This document shows, piece by piece, positions 6,959 to 13,998 of a stretch of DNA of 27,513 bases (within the stretch, counting starts at the first letter, position 1; every line of letters starts with the position of its first letter). The stretch is taken from contig DKCU01000091.1 in the NCBI GenBank assembly GCA_002451555.1, forward strand, positions 1-27,513. Direction: 5' to 3'. This DNA comes from Candidatus Segatella albertsiae (GTDB lineage Bacteria; Bacteroidota; Bacteroidia; Bacteroidales; Bacteroidaceae). The translations under genes were made by a program, and so were the position numbers. Below the pieces are notes generated by a model. That model was not told the origin of the DNA. It did not search any database and worked only from the letters and a program-made list of their open reading frames with translations.

Positions 6959-7915
6959 CTATTTCTTCCTTGTCGGGTTCAGCGTATGTTTTCCTCCGAA
7001 CTCATTCACATCTTCCTCAACAAGCTTTTGAAACCAAGACGGTTCATAATCGAGCGAACCAATCTCAGCATCCCTTGTATCGCAAACTTCATTCTCATAT
7101 TGCAAATGAACCTTTACCACGAAATCATCCATGCGAAGAATGTCGGGCAAACAATAATCTTGATGCGTATGCAAAGCATGCATGGCATAGCAAACACAAA
7201 TATCAGCAAACTCAGGTTTATGAAGATAACATTCATCCCAGGAATCACCATCATCCAATTCGTTTTTGAATGTTTTATATCCTTTCTCTGTAGCCCCAAC
7301 AAAATTGCCAAAAGCGCCATTCAAGATAGAATCCATCTTATAACGCCCAGCACTCATCAGCTCATCTTGCAAATGAATCATATATTGGAAATCCGAGCCA
7401 TAATAATCATCGTTCTCCAATTTCACCACGGCATCATCATCTCCATACTCAAATCGCAAGACTCCTTCCACCTCATAACGATAGCGGTCATCTACCTTAT
7501 AAGGCGTATGAAACAAGGTGCGCCACATGTTCCTGCACTGGGCATAACATTCCTGGGTCAGTTTGAAGAGCTTATCGTTCTGATAGCGAAATCTCTCTAC
7601 CTCGGCAGGAGTCGGATGAAGCATCATCTCATTCAATGCCACATATCTCACCCCAAGCAACAACTCGATGACATCATGTTCGCTTTCACTCATGTGACGT
7701 AAGAAAAATGATTTTGCCAAATCATAGTTCACGATTTTCTTCAATCGCAGTTCCACGTTTTGCAGCACCTCACGTTTCTCATCGACAGTAGCCACCTCTC
7801 GGATATAATCAATAATCTCTGAGTGAGCCTCATAGTCGTCATATCCCTTTGCCTCTGTTCTATCCAAGCATTTCTTCCAGTCCAAAGTTTGGATATTCAT
7901 TGTAATCTGTGCCAT
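6959..7915 (-). CDS. Unknown protein, 318 residues, acidic
   Basis: I do not recognise this protein. It starts with MAQITMNIQTLDWKKCLDR and is acidic, rich in Tyr and Asp, with no signal peptide and no membrane segment. The N-terminal half is helical. The central part holds an acidic segment (EYGDDDAVVKLENDD) and the C-terminal part has several scattered His and Cys (CYLHKPEFADICVCYAMHALH), which might bind metal but form no known motif. It is the first gene of an inferred two-gene unit with the DIP1984-type gene. A promoter box lies just upstream at 7944-7951. Long open frames on the plus strand over this region are shadows. Confidence 0.75.
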   Translation of the reverse strand: MAQITMNIQTLDWKKCLDRTEAKGYDDYEAHSEIIDYIREVATVDEKREVLQNVELRLKKIVNYDLAKSFFLRHMSESEHDVIELLLGVRYVALNEMMLHPTPAEVERFRYQNDKLFKLTQECYAQCRNMWRTLFHTPYKVDDRYRYEVEGVLRFEYGDDDAVVKLENDDYYGSDFQYMIHLQDELMSAGRYKMDSILNGAFGNFVGATEKGYKTFKNELDDGDSWDECYLHKPEFADICVCYAMHALHTHQDYCLPDILRMDDFVVKVHLQYENEVCDTRDAEIGSLDYEPSWFQKLVEEDVNEFGGKHTLNPTRKK

Positions 7916-7943
7916 AATTCCTTGCTTTTATGTTTTACGGGGG

Positions 7944-7951
7944 CAAAATTA
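7944..7951 (-). promoter_or_regulatory. -7 box upstream of the 318-residue gene
   Basis: Minus-strand TAATTTTG fits TAnnTTTG and lies 28 nt before the ATG at 7915. No TTG is seen at the N20 distance, so support is moderate. Confidence 0.5.
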
Positions 7952-7989
7952 CAGGTAGGGTGTGCCAAATCTTGTCACAGGACAGAGAA

Positions 7990-9021
7990 TTATTTCTTTT
8001 CCGCCAATTTCTTCACTTCTTCTATTTCCTTGAGCAATTGTTCTGTAGTAGGAAGATATAGCTGATATTGACTTGCAAGAATCGTCTTATTGTCTTCTGG
8101 AAGGGCTAATTTCACCGCTGTATCATTCTTTGCAGTACATAACAATATGCCAATGGTAGGATTTTCCTCTGGTAATTTCTCACATCTATCATAATAGTTG
8201 ACGTACATCTGAAGTTGCCCCAAGTCTTGATGGGTCAGCTTATGATCCTTGATTTCTATGATGATAAATGAACGTAGCAGGCGATTGTAAAATACCAAAT
8301 CGACAAAATACTCATCATCCTCCACCAACAATCTCTTCTGACGAGCCACGAATGAGAATCCCTTGCCCATCTCCAAGAGAAAATCAGCCAAATGCGTAAT
8401 AATGGCACTCTCCAAGTCCTTCTCGTAATAAGAAGCCTTCTTCTCCAAACCTAAAAATTCTAACACCATCGGGTCTTTGATGATTTCTTGTGGAGACTCA
8501 GGAACACGTTCCTTACGAGCGACAGCCAAAACAGATTCCTTGTCATTGCTCAGTAAAAGACGCTCATAAAGCATGGAGTTGATTTGGCGTTCAAGCTGAC
8601 GGCCTGTCCAACATTCATTTACAGCCTCCAACTCATAATACTCACGCTTATCCGGGTCAGGTATCTGAATCAGCATTCTATATTGAGTCCAATTCAATTG
8701 CGAACGCAGTGCGTTCGCAATTGGATAAAGACGATAAAACTGCCTACACATTTCTAACTGTCGTACAGAAAATCCACTTTCATATTCTGGTTCAATTCCC
8801 TTTGCAAGATTGCGAATCAAGTACTTGCCATACTCGGCACGCTCCTTCCCCTGCTGTTCTTTCTCGAAAATACGCTTTCCGATAGACCAGTACATTTGCA
8901 CACGGCAGAAATCAACACTGCGCACAGCGTTAGCTCTTGCAGTATTGATAATGCCTTTTATCTCATTGATGAAATCACCCAAAGTTGTATCCATCCCTTT
9001 GTTTACAACTTTTTTTGCCAT
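7990..9021 (-). CDS. YhcG/DUF1016-family PDDEXK nuclease
   Basis: 343 residues with the two-part YhcG layout. The N-terminal DUF1016 domain (about 10-150) includes YWSIGKRIFEKEQQGKERAEYG and FSVRQLEMCRQFYRLYP. The C-terminal PDDEXK nuclease domain (about 185-320) has FVDLVFYN and FIIIEIK as the D and ExK of the catalytic core, followed by HQDLGQLQMYVNYYD. These proteins are found near restriction and mobile loci and are thought to act on DNA, with a role in defence proposed but not settled. Start MAKKVVNKG at 9021. A 29-nt near-perfect palindrome (8695-8723) lies inside the coding region and encodes part of NALRSQLNW. The gene has its own complete promoter upstream, so it is transcribed apart from the gene at 9103-9759. 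Confidence 0.92.
   Translation of the reverse strand: MAKKVVNKGMDTTLGDFINEIKGIINTARANAVRSVDFCRVQMYWSIGKRIFEKEQQGKERAEYGKYLIRNLAKGIEPEYESGFSVRQLEMCRQFYRLYPIANALRSQLNWTQYRMLIQIPDPDKREYYELEAVNECWTGRQLERQINSMLYERLLLSNDKESVLAVARKERVPESPQEIIKDPMVLEFLGLEKKASYYEKDLESAIITHLADFLLEMGKGFSFVARQKRLLVEDDEYFVDLVFYNRLLRSFIIIEIKDHKLTHQDLGQLQMYVNYYDRCEKLPEENPTIGILLCTAKNDTAVKLALPEDNKTILASQYQLYLPTTEQLLKEIEEVKKLAEKK
8695..8723. repeat. 29-bp palindrome within the nuclease gene
   Basis: CAATTGCGAACGCA (8695-8708) and TGCGTTCGCAATTG (8710-8723) are exact complements around a single G. In the minus-strand frame the palindrome codes for the ANALRSQL region of the DUF1016 domain, so it does not break the frame. Confidence 0.85.
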
Positions 9022-9047
9022 AACTATCTTCTTTTATGATAATTCCG

Positions 9048-9078
9048 CAAAGGTAAGCAAACTTTTTGAGACTCACAA
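9048..9078 (-). promoter_or_regulatory. Promoter of the YhcG-type nuclease gene
   Basis: Minus-strand TTG (9076-9078), 20-nt spacer, TACCTTTG (9048-9055). This matches the -33/-7 pattern of the other promoters in the window and ends 26 nt before the ATG at 9021. Confidence 0.75.
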
Positions 9079-9102
9079 GAAAACTTAGAATAATCTTAGA
9101 TT

Positions 9103-9759
9103 TTATCTCAAAAATCTTTGTATCACCCGATGCCAAAAGTCCCAAGAATAGCCCACGGAAGGATGATTCACCACAAGAGCTTTCACATGTTTGCCGCCAG
9201 GCATCACATAGAAACCATTAGGTACCCAAGTACCTTCTACCTCTATATCATTACTATCCACCCAATGAACATCCGATGCATTCTCATGTAGCCAGTTATC
9301 ACCAGGCAAATTATTCCAAAGCCGCTTGCCCCATACGATGATGTACTCTGGCTGATACTTTTCGACGACCTCAAAGAAAGCCTTTCCAGCTTGCTGATAC
9401 TGCTCGGAAGTACCAGCCACACGAGGACCACCCATCGCCACTTGCAGATAGTTGAAGAAAATGACCGAGTTCCAAATCTTCATTCTCATCGTTTGGTCAG
9501 TTTCCTCACCCACCAACGAACGCTCGAACTTCAAGAAAGTCCGCATCCAGTTCTGCCGTTCCTTACTCTCATCGAGATAATCTCCAAGCACTTGCTGCGT
9601 AAAGCCCATGCACTCCCGATGCAGACGGCAATCGCCACAATCCGCACATTCCTCATCACAATAATGGCTCTCGCCCAATATCATGATTCGCTTGCCGAAG
9701 ATGCCTCCGTTGGCATAATCCTTGCCTACGAAGGGCTGAAAGAAAACATTGCTATTCAT
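9103..9759 (-). CDS. Possible uracil-DNA-glycosylase-fold protein with a Cys cluster
   Basis: 218 residues, start MNSNVFFQPFVG. Several positions fit the uracil-DNA glycosylase superfamily: RIMILGESHY in the place of the first active-site strand, EYIIVWGKRLWN as the central strand, and VVNHPSVGYSWDFW, whose HPS is the usual second motif. This is a fold guess, not a sure family. Just after the first motif come five cysteines in YCDEECADCGDCRLHREC, close enough to hold an iron-sulfur cluster or zinc; families 4 and 5 of UDG do carry a 4Fe-4S cluster, but with different spacing as far as I recall. It lies 21 nt downstream of a small membrane-protein gene and may be co-transcribed with it. Confidence 0.55.
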   Translation of the reverse strand: MNSNVFFQPFVGKDYANGGIFGKRIMILGESHYCDEECADCGDCRLHRECMGFTQQVLGDYLDESKERQNWMRTFLKFERSLVGEETDQTMRMKIWNSVIFFNYLQVAMGGPRVAGTSEQYQQAGKAFFEVVEKYQPEYIIVWGKRLWNNLPGDNWLHENASDVHWVDSNDIEVEGTWVPNGFYVMPGGKHVKALVVNHPSVGYSWDFWHRVIQRFLR

Positions 9760-9780
9760 AATTCTTAGTTTTCACGTTTA

Positions 9781-10116
9781 TTATTCATCACTCGCCAAAA
9801 ACGCCCATGCTTTCATGCAAGAGAAGCATGCGTCAATAGTCCAGCCGATGCACGAACCAATCGTAGCCATCCACCATGCAACATTATATCCAGCAGTATG
9901 ATTGACCGCCTTGAAAAGGACATCGCCATCGAAAAGATGTCTCACCAGATTTGGCAAGAAAAATATGCCATGCGCTAAACCATCATGCCAGTTATACAAC
10001 TCAACCCCATTGATGTTGACAAGCCATATTGCAACCAATAACGCAACAATCGGTCGCCAGGGCAAGAACATAACTGCCCCAATTAAAATTCCTAAAATTC
10101 TATCCATATTCTTCAT
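9781..10116 (-). CDS. Small membrane protein, unknown
   Basis: 111 residues with no family I can name. The first ~35 residues are hydrophobic (ILGILIGAVMFLPWRPIVALLVAIWLV as two short membrane segments or one hairpin). A loop with several His and Asp residues follows, then a second hydrophobic region WWMATIGSCIGWTIDAC. It probably sits in the inner membrane. It precedes the UDG-like gene by 21 nt, and upstream of it lies the inverted-repeat element at 10133-10371, which must contain or border its promoter. Confidence 0.65.
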   Translation of the reverse strand: MKNMDRILGILIGAVMFLPWRPIVALLVAIWLVNINGVELYNWHDGLAHGIFFLPNLVRHLFDGDVLFKAVNHTAGYNVAWWMATIGSCIGWTIDACFSCMKAWAFLASDE

Positions 10117-10132
10117 TCTAAATTAGCAAATA

Positions 10133-10371
10133 GACCGCACACCGCACAGGTTCATTATAACTTACTATCAATAAGCGACTTACAGAGTGCGGTGGCACAT
10201 AATGACCGCACGAACACCGCACGCAGACAACACTAAGTTCCAAATGACCATTTTCGAAAAATGAAGCCGTGCTGTGTTGTGCGGTCTCTGTGCGGTGTCA
10301 TCGCAACACCACACAAGGGCAAAACCACTGTATTACAATGCGTTACGCCACATCTTGTGCGGTGTGCGGTC
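10133..10371. repeat. Nested inverted-repeat element, ~239 bp, no coding capacity
   Basis: GACCGCACACCGCACA (10133-10148) is exactly complementary to 10356-10371. Inside, a second related pair occurs: GACCGCAC plus ACACCGCAC (10204-10222) against GTGCGGTC plus GTGCGGTGT (10279-10298), and one more GTGCGGTG at 10187-10194. The result could fold back on itself. It is MITE-like in size and layout, but I see no target-site duplication and no second copy in the window. No reading frame of note is present. Confidence 0.7.
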
Positions 10372-10421
10372 AAAACGAGCGTAAGCCCTCGACATGACAT
10401 GTCACCCATTGAGATGTTGAG

Positions 10422-10491
10422 GAGACTGTCTGCCTAGGACAGTCTCGCTGTCTCGGTGAGACAGGCTGCCTGTCTAGCCTAGATAGGCTAG
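10422..10491. repeat. Three tandem hairpins
   Basis: GAGACTGTC/GACAGTCTC (10422-10430 with 10438-10446), CTGTCTC/GAGACAG (10448-10454 with 10458-10464) and CTAGCCTA/TAGGCTAG (10474-10481 with 10484-10491). They lie downstream of the minus-strand gene 10515-11120, but no T-run follows, so a REP-like cluster or 3'-end stabiliser is likelier than a plain terminator. Confidence 0.7.
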
Positions 10492-10514
10492 TTGTCCTCG
10501 CTTGACAGACTTTT

Positions 10515-11120
10515 CTACATCAGTATGCAAAATCTACGCCATCCCCATCTATTATCTTTTCTCCACTCGTCGAATTCCTTATCCGCAGACCTACCAAGCA
10601 CAGGATACACCTTATTATATATAGCCTCCGTATGAGTAGGTTTCTCCTTACGGTAATCCTTGGTGGAATCCTTCTGCTCCTCAAGGCGACGCTCAGACAA
10701 AAAGACGAAAGCCTTACAGTTTCTCTCCCTTGCCACTTGCTGCATTTTTTCCCTGCCATTTGCGAGATACAAACCATATCTATACCTCAAATCCACCCAA
10801 GTTCTTCTCTTCGGTTGAGCAGTTCCATGAATGAAATCACGATAAGCAGGGAGCGCCAGATAACACGCTTCGCAGACCAAGACTGAATCGCCATTAGCCA
10901 ACAAAGTCAAATCTTGCAGCATCCGTTGCATGGTCATCGTTTCTGACTTCCGCCAAAGCATCCTTCTTTCCGAATACTCTTCCCTATCCGCTTTCTTCTG
11001 CTTTTGCCAATAGCCCTGAGGGCTCAAGAAGAAACGATAACCAAACACTACTGTCAGCACGACAATCAATGCCATTGCCACCCCACACACTCTTTTCTTG
11101 ATATTCTTTTCCATTGTCAT
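10515..11120 (-). CDS. Membrane-anchored protein of unknown function
   Basis: 201 residues. One N-terminal membrane segment (VCGVAMALIVVLTVVFGYRFF, about residues 10-30) is preceded by lysines, so the remaining ~170 residues are probably outside the cytoplasm. That part is highly charged, rich in Arg, Glu and Lys, with three Cys and a tryptophan-rich end (WGWRRFCILM). No domain is recognised. Two near starts exist, ATG 11120 and ATG 11114; I keep the first. It is separated by 96 nt from the small frame at 11217 and by the hairpin cluster from the gene at 9781, so it may be a unit of its own. Confidence 0.65.
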   Translation of the reverse strand: MTMEKNIKKRVCGVAMALIVVLTVVFGYRFFLSPQGYWQKQKKADREEYSERRMLWRKSETMTMQRMLQDLTLLANGDSVLVCEACYLALPAYRDFIHGTAQPKRRTWVDLRYRYGLYLANGREKMQQVARERNCKAFVFLSERRLEEQKDSTKDYRKEKPTHTEAIYNKVYPVLGRSADKEFDEWRKDNRWGWRRFCILM

Positions 11121-11216
11121 TTTATCTTATATAGTTTTACTTTTGATTTCGGGTACAAAGTAACTATATAGATACGACAATTCATGGCAGAACATCAAGA
11201 AAAATGTGTACGTGAT

Positions 11217-11342
11217 TTACTTTTTCTTGGAGAATAAGTCTATCAACCATCCTGTCAAGCCTCCGACTTTTGGAGCAGGGTCTTCATAGATTTTGCCTCT
11301 ACGACGTAGCTCCTCCAATATTTTACTTTCCTTCTTTTCCAT
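11217..11342 (-). CDS. Small protein, 41 residues, unknown
   Basis: An ATG at 11342 opens a short frame starting MEKKESKILEELRRRGKIYE and ending GLTGWLIDLFSKKK, stop at 11217-11219. The highly charged N-terminal helix followed by an amphipathic WLIDLF end looks like a real peptide that could lie on a membrane. The frame is downstream of the AAA+ operon, beyond a possible terminator. No homologue is known to me. Support is the clean start and stop and the non-random composition. Confidence 0.45.
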   Translation of the reverse strand: MEKKESKILEELRRRGKIYEDPAPKVGGLTGWLIDLFSKKK

Positions 11343-11354
11343 ATTGTTTAAAAT

Positions 11355-11495
11355 TTAAATTAACAAAAACTGCCAGACCTTGTCTTCATACAGTAAATCA
11401 CAAACATTAAATCCATGCGAGTGAAACTGTTGAAAAGGAAGTTCAAAGTCTGGCAGAATATTTAAAGAAGAGTAGTCTCTATCACGATACCACAT
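11355..11495 (-). CDS. Possible 46-residue ORF overlapping the end of the 137-residue gene
   Basis: An ATG at 11495, inside the last codons of the 11462 gene but in another frame, opens MWYRDRDYSSLNILPDFEL and runs to TAA at 11355-11357. Composition (Phe, Gln, His, Asp, Trp spread evenly) is protein-like. However, both ends of the frame also build the long hairpin at 11370-11456, so the open frame could be incidental. Kept as a low-confidence candidate. Confidence 0.3.
   Translation of the reverse strand: MWYRDRDYSSLNILPDFELPFQQFHSHGFNVCDLLYEDKVWQFLLI
11365..11456 (-). terminator. Long-loop hairpin with T-run after the AAA+ operon
   Basis: CTGCCAGAC (11370-11378) pairs perfectly with GTCTGGCAG (11448-11456), extendable to 13 positions with one mismatch, around a loop of roughly 65 nt. 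On the minus strand TTTTTG follows the stem. The position, 5 nt after the stop of the last operon gene, suits a terminator, but the loop is unusually long and could fold further or be an RNA element. Confidence 0.5.
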
Positions 11496-11875
11496 GGGGC
11501 AAACGTAATATTTTTCAATACCAATTTTTCAAAAACTTTTTCTAACTTGTCAATGTCACCAAGAGATATTTTGATGACATTACCTGAAAGTATTTGCACA
11601 CAATCAGTCTTTTCTGGGACAAGCCTTTTTACAAAAGTCAATGCTGGAGTAACCAACAAGTCTATCCCCATCTTACCATCATAAGCCAAGAATAGGTCAG
11701 TACCCTCTATTTTCATCACGCTGAGATTGATACCAATCAGCTTGGTGAAGCCCAAGACCTTAACAGGCACAGAGATTTCCATGATTGAGTCATTAACATA
11801 AGACACATTCAATGTCTTATGGAAATGGCTCAACAGATAATCTTGCAGCTCTATATATGTAAAAGAGACTTTCAT
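11462..11875 (-). CDS. Unknown protein, last main gene of the AAA+ operon
   Basis: 137 residues, start MKVSFTYIELQDYLLSHFHK. No signal peptide or clear membrane segment. The middle shows alternating hydrophobic strands (MEISVPVKVLGFTKLIGINLSV; LFLAYDGKMGIDLLVTPAL) typical of a beta-sheet that could bind a hydrophobic ligand, then NVIKISLGDIDKLEKVFEKL, a helix, and a last strand. I cannot assign a family. It lies 20 nt after the AAA+ ATPase and shares its AT-rich composition, so it is probably translated from the same transcript and may work with the ATPase as adaptor or partner (inference from position only). Confidence 0.7.
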   Translation of the reverse strand: MKVSFTYIELQDYLLSHFHKTLNVSYVNDSIMEISVPVKVLGFTKLIGINLSVMKIEGTDLFLAYDGKMGIDLLVTPALTFVKRLVPEKTDCVQILSGNVIKISLGDIDKLEKVFEKLVLKNITFAPCGIVIETTLL

Positions 11876-11895
11876 AAATTACACTTTTTATAGAC

Positions 11896-13191
11896 TTATC
11901 TTCTTTTCCTTGTCTTTTTATCACGAAGATTGTGCTTTTGATTTTCATAAGCAGCATCTTCTTCTAACTTGTCTTGAAGACGTTTTGCAATTTTTTCCTT
12001 ACGGCGTTCTTTTTCTTCTGCTTTGAGTTTGTCTATTTGTTCCTTTTTCTTGGATAATGCCGTTTTCAAGTCTTCTAATGTAAATATAGGATTTTCTAAA
12101 CCTAAACTTGCTTTATCCAACAACATTGTTAAAATTGCATTTTTTATTTCTCGACCAGCAAATCCGTCAATCAAGTCACTTGCCTCCAACAATTCCTCAT
12201 GCGTAAAGCGATGCTCTAATGGCATTTTTGAAGGAAGCATTTTGTCTATGATAGCAGCTCTCGCTTCTCGATTTGGCAATTCAAGCTTAATATGATCCAA
12301 AATTCTTGACTCAAATGCCTTGTCAAAGTTAGTTACAAGATTAGTTGCAAAAAGTACAACACCCTCAAACTCTTCCAATAATATCAACATTTGGCTACGT
12401 AAAGAATTCAAGGCTTGGTCAGAACCATGACTTACATTTTCGATTCTTTTCCCTAAAAAAGAATCTGCTTCATCAAAAAACATCACTGCACCAAGATCAG
12501 TCGCCGTATCAAAAGCTTTTTTCAAGTTTTTGGCAGCATCACCAACATACTTTGATTCTATTTCAGAGTAGTTAAGAGCTAACAAAGGCTTACCCAACAT
12601 TTTGGCGATGGCATGGGCACACATTGTTTTACCAGTGCCTGGAGGTCCAAAGAAATTGAGAATACTCTTAGGCTTAGACTCTACTTCCGAAAAGCCCCAT
12701 TGATTATAAATCAAATCCTGACATTTGATAGAGTTCAAATCACTCAAAATTCTTTTTTTAATTTCCTCTGGCAAAATTATTTGTTCAAAAGAATATCTAG
12801 GAGTTTGAGGAAGAAAAGTTGGCAAATCGTCACCGTTGTTTTCTTTACGAGTTTCACTATTTTCTTTTTGACTTTGTGTTTCTTGTGAAAGCATACGATA
12901 TTTAATACATAATAGCAAGCTACATTCTGGAAAATCTACAATCAACTTGCTTTTTACATAACTTTCAACCTTACTATTTATAAACAAACTATCTTTTATG
13001 TCAAAGTCGGCATTGTTTTCTAAAAAGAAAAACTTGTCTTTTCTTTCCTCTACGCTCAAATTTGGGGTTACTCCTAAATTAGGATAATCCATTAATAGCT
13101 TTTCTACATATTGCTTAAGCGAAAGTTCAAAGTTGGCAAGAAAGAGCAGTTTGTCACTTGAAAGTTTTTGCTTATCTATTTGAAATTTCAT
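11896..13191 (-). CDS. Classical AAA+ ATPase (SpoVK/Vps4-like class)
   Basis: 431 residues. Residues 1-110 form an unrecognised N-terminal domain, 110-135 a Glu/Asn/Ser-rich linker, and ~135-375 one AAA+ module. Visible motifs: Walker A GPPGTGKT (182-189); pore loop KYVG with aromatic Y215; Walker B VMFFDEAD with D240/E241; sensor-1 N284 in FATN; arginine finger R296 in ESRILDH; sensor-2 region AGREIK with R347. The C-terminal ~50 residues are a long charged helix ending in a basic KKTRKRR tail. No protease domain is present, so it should remodel or unfold a partner as a hexamer instead of degrading it. Neighbours are small, partly membrane-bound proteins with alike C-termini, which are the obvious candidate substrates or anchors. 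Start ATG 13191; a hairpin sits 21 nt upstream. AT-rich compared with the flanking core genes. Confidence 0.92.
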   Translation of the reverse strand: MKFQIDKQKLSSDKLLFLANFELSLKQYVEKLLMDYPNLGVTPNLSVEERKDKFFFLENNADFDIKDSLFINSKVESYVKSKLIVDFPECSLLLCIKYRMLSQETQSQKENSETRKENNGDDLPTFLPQTPRYSFEQIILPEEIKKRILSDLNSIKCQDLIYNQWGFSEVESKPKSILNFFGPPGTGKTMCAHAIAKMLGKPLLALNYSEIESKYVGDAAKNLKKAFDTATDLGAVMFFDEADSFLGKRIENVSHGSDQALNSLRSQMLILLEEFEGVVLFATNLVTNFDKAFESRILDHIKLELPNREARAAIIDKMLPSKMPLEHRFTHEELLEASDLIDGFAGREIKNAILTMLLDKASLGLENPIFTLEDLKTALSKKKEQIDKLKAEEKERRKEKIAKRLQDKLEEDAAYENQKHNLRDKKTRKRR

Positions 13192-13212
13192 TGAGTTAAA
13201 AATTAAAAGGGT

Positions 13213-13241
13213 GCGTCAAGTAGTTTACAACTTCTTGACGC
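13213..13241 (-). terminator. Hairpin between the small-protein genes and the ATPase gene
   Basis: GCGTCAAG (13213-13220) pairs with CTTGACGC (13234-13241), extendable by two pairs after one mismatch. On the minus strand CACCCTTTTAATTTTT follows. It fits a weak or partial terminator within the operon, or an RNA-processing/stability site, which would lower ATPase expression relative to the genes upstream. Confidence 0.55.
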
Positions 13242-13251
13242 TCCACATATA

Positions 13252-13524
13252 TTATACATAATATATTTGTCCCTTACGCAAGGAACGGCTTACTCCTTTA
13301 CTTGAAGTTATTTCCATATCATTGATATACTCATTATCTTCATCAAATATACCAACATTTACGGCATTTTTCTTCTTCTCTTTGATAAGAACCTTAAAAG
13401 CATCAGGCTCTTCTTTTTTTACGGCCTCTCCCAAAGTCTCTGGAGACAAGAAATAGTCTATCGTCAAGAAAAGGGCGGCTCCTAATAAGCCACCTCCTAA
13501 AAGGCCCAAAACACTCCACCACAT
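13252..13524 (-). CDS. Small single-span membrane protein of the AAA+ operon
   Basis: 90 residues. MWWSVLGLLGGGLLGAALFL is a glycine-zipper-like membrane segment at the very start. It is followed by a charged stretch (GEAVKKEEPDAFKVLIKEKKK) and a C-terminal domain with VNVGIFDEDNEYINDMEI. The phrase NVGIFDE recalls VGIFEGVYDEE in the 112-residue protein and GVYDEN in the 153-residue protein, so I take it as a distant relative of those, ending instead in SLRKGQIYYV. It starts 1 nt after the stop of the 153-residue gene, pointing to translational coupling. Function unknown. Confidence 0.7.
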   Translation of the reverse strand: MWWSVLGLLGGGLLGAALFLTIDYFLSPETLGEAVKKEEPDAFKVLIKEKKKNAVNVGIFDEDNEYINDMEITSSKGVSRSLRKGQIYYV

Positions 13525-13525
13525 A

Positions 13526-13987
13526 TTAGCTTAAAACAATTAAGGATTCATTACCCAACACATCTAATGTTTTTTGATCAAAGGCATCTGCAACAATCAA
13601 CAATGCATGGCTAACTTCGTCAATGTTCTCATCATACACTCCAAGAAGAATGCGTTTTTTCCCCTGGTCTTTAAAGACATCATCTGGCAATGGAGGATAA
13701 ACAAACACAATATCAGACTTGAAATATGCACCAATCATATTTTCAAGTTGATCTGCCAATGCCACAAATGGAGTAGCCTTTTGAGAATCTAAGCGAAGAC
13801 TTTTAAACCACCCAATAACATCTGTAAATGGTAATGTGCCTTGTACATTTTTAACATTTAAGTTACAAATCGGTTTTACAATCTTTTTTTTCTTAAAAAG
13901 ACCTTTCTTGTAACTATAGTAAACCACACCTGCTCCCACTGCTACAGTGACTGCACCAATAATCAGAATTGTACTCATACGTGCCAT
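13526..13987 (-). CDS. Membrane-anchored paralogue in the AAA+ operon (153 residues)
   Basis: One membrane segment at residues 5-25 (TILIIGAVTVAVGAGVVYYSY) is followed by a lysine cluster (KKGLFKKKK), so the soluble domain probably faces the cytoplasm. From about residue 60 it matches the 112-residue neighbour: WFKSLRLDSQKATPF here, WFKSLRLDPQKDTPF there. Later come GVYDENIDEV, then FDQKTLDVLGNESLIVLS at the C-terminus. The match is also visible in the DNA (13765-13810 against 14188-14233), which speaks for a fairly recent duplication. Between the shared blocks this copy has an extra ~20 residues with VFVYPPLPDDVF. No known family is recognised. Confidence 0.75.
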   Translation of the reverse strand: MARMSTILIIGAVTVAVGAGVVYYSYKKGLFKKKKIVKPICNLNVKNVQGTLPFTDVIGWFKSLRLDSQKATPFVALADQLENMIGAYFKSDIVFVYPPLPDDVFKDQGKKRILLGVYDENIDEVSHALLIVADAFDQKTLDVLGNESLIVLS

Positions 13988-13998
13988 ATTATAAACTA

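Noticed and set aside
6929..7702. 257-codon plus-strand ORF
   Set aside because: Antisense to the 318-residue gene; Ile/His-rich with scattered hydrophobics. The minus frame has the promoter box and better composition.
10133..10371. CRISPR array made of CCGCAC repeats
   Set aside because: Units are in both orientations, irregularly spaced and shorter than CRISPR repeats; no cas genes. An inverted-repeat element fits better.
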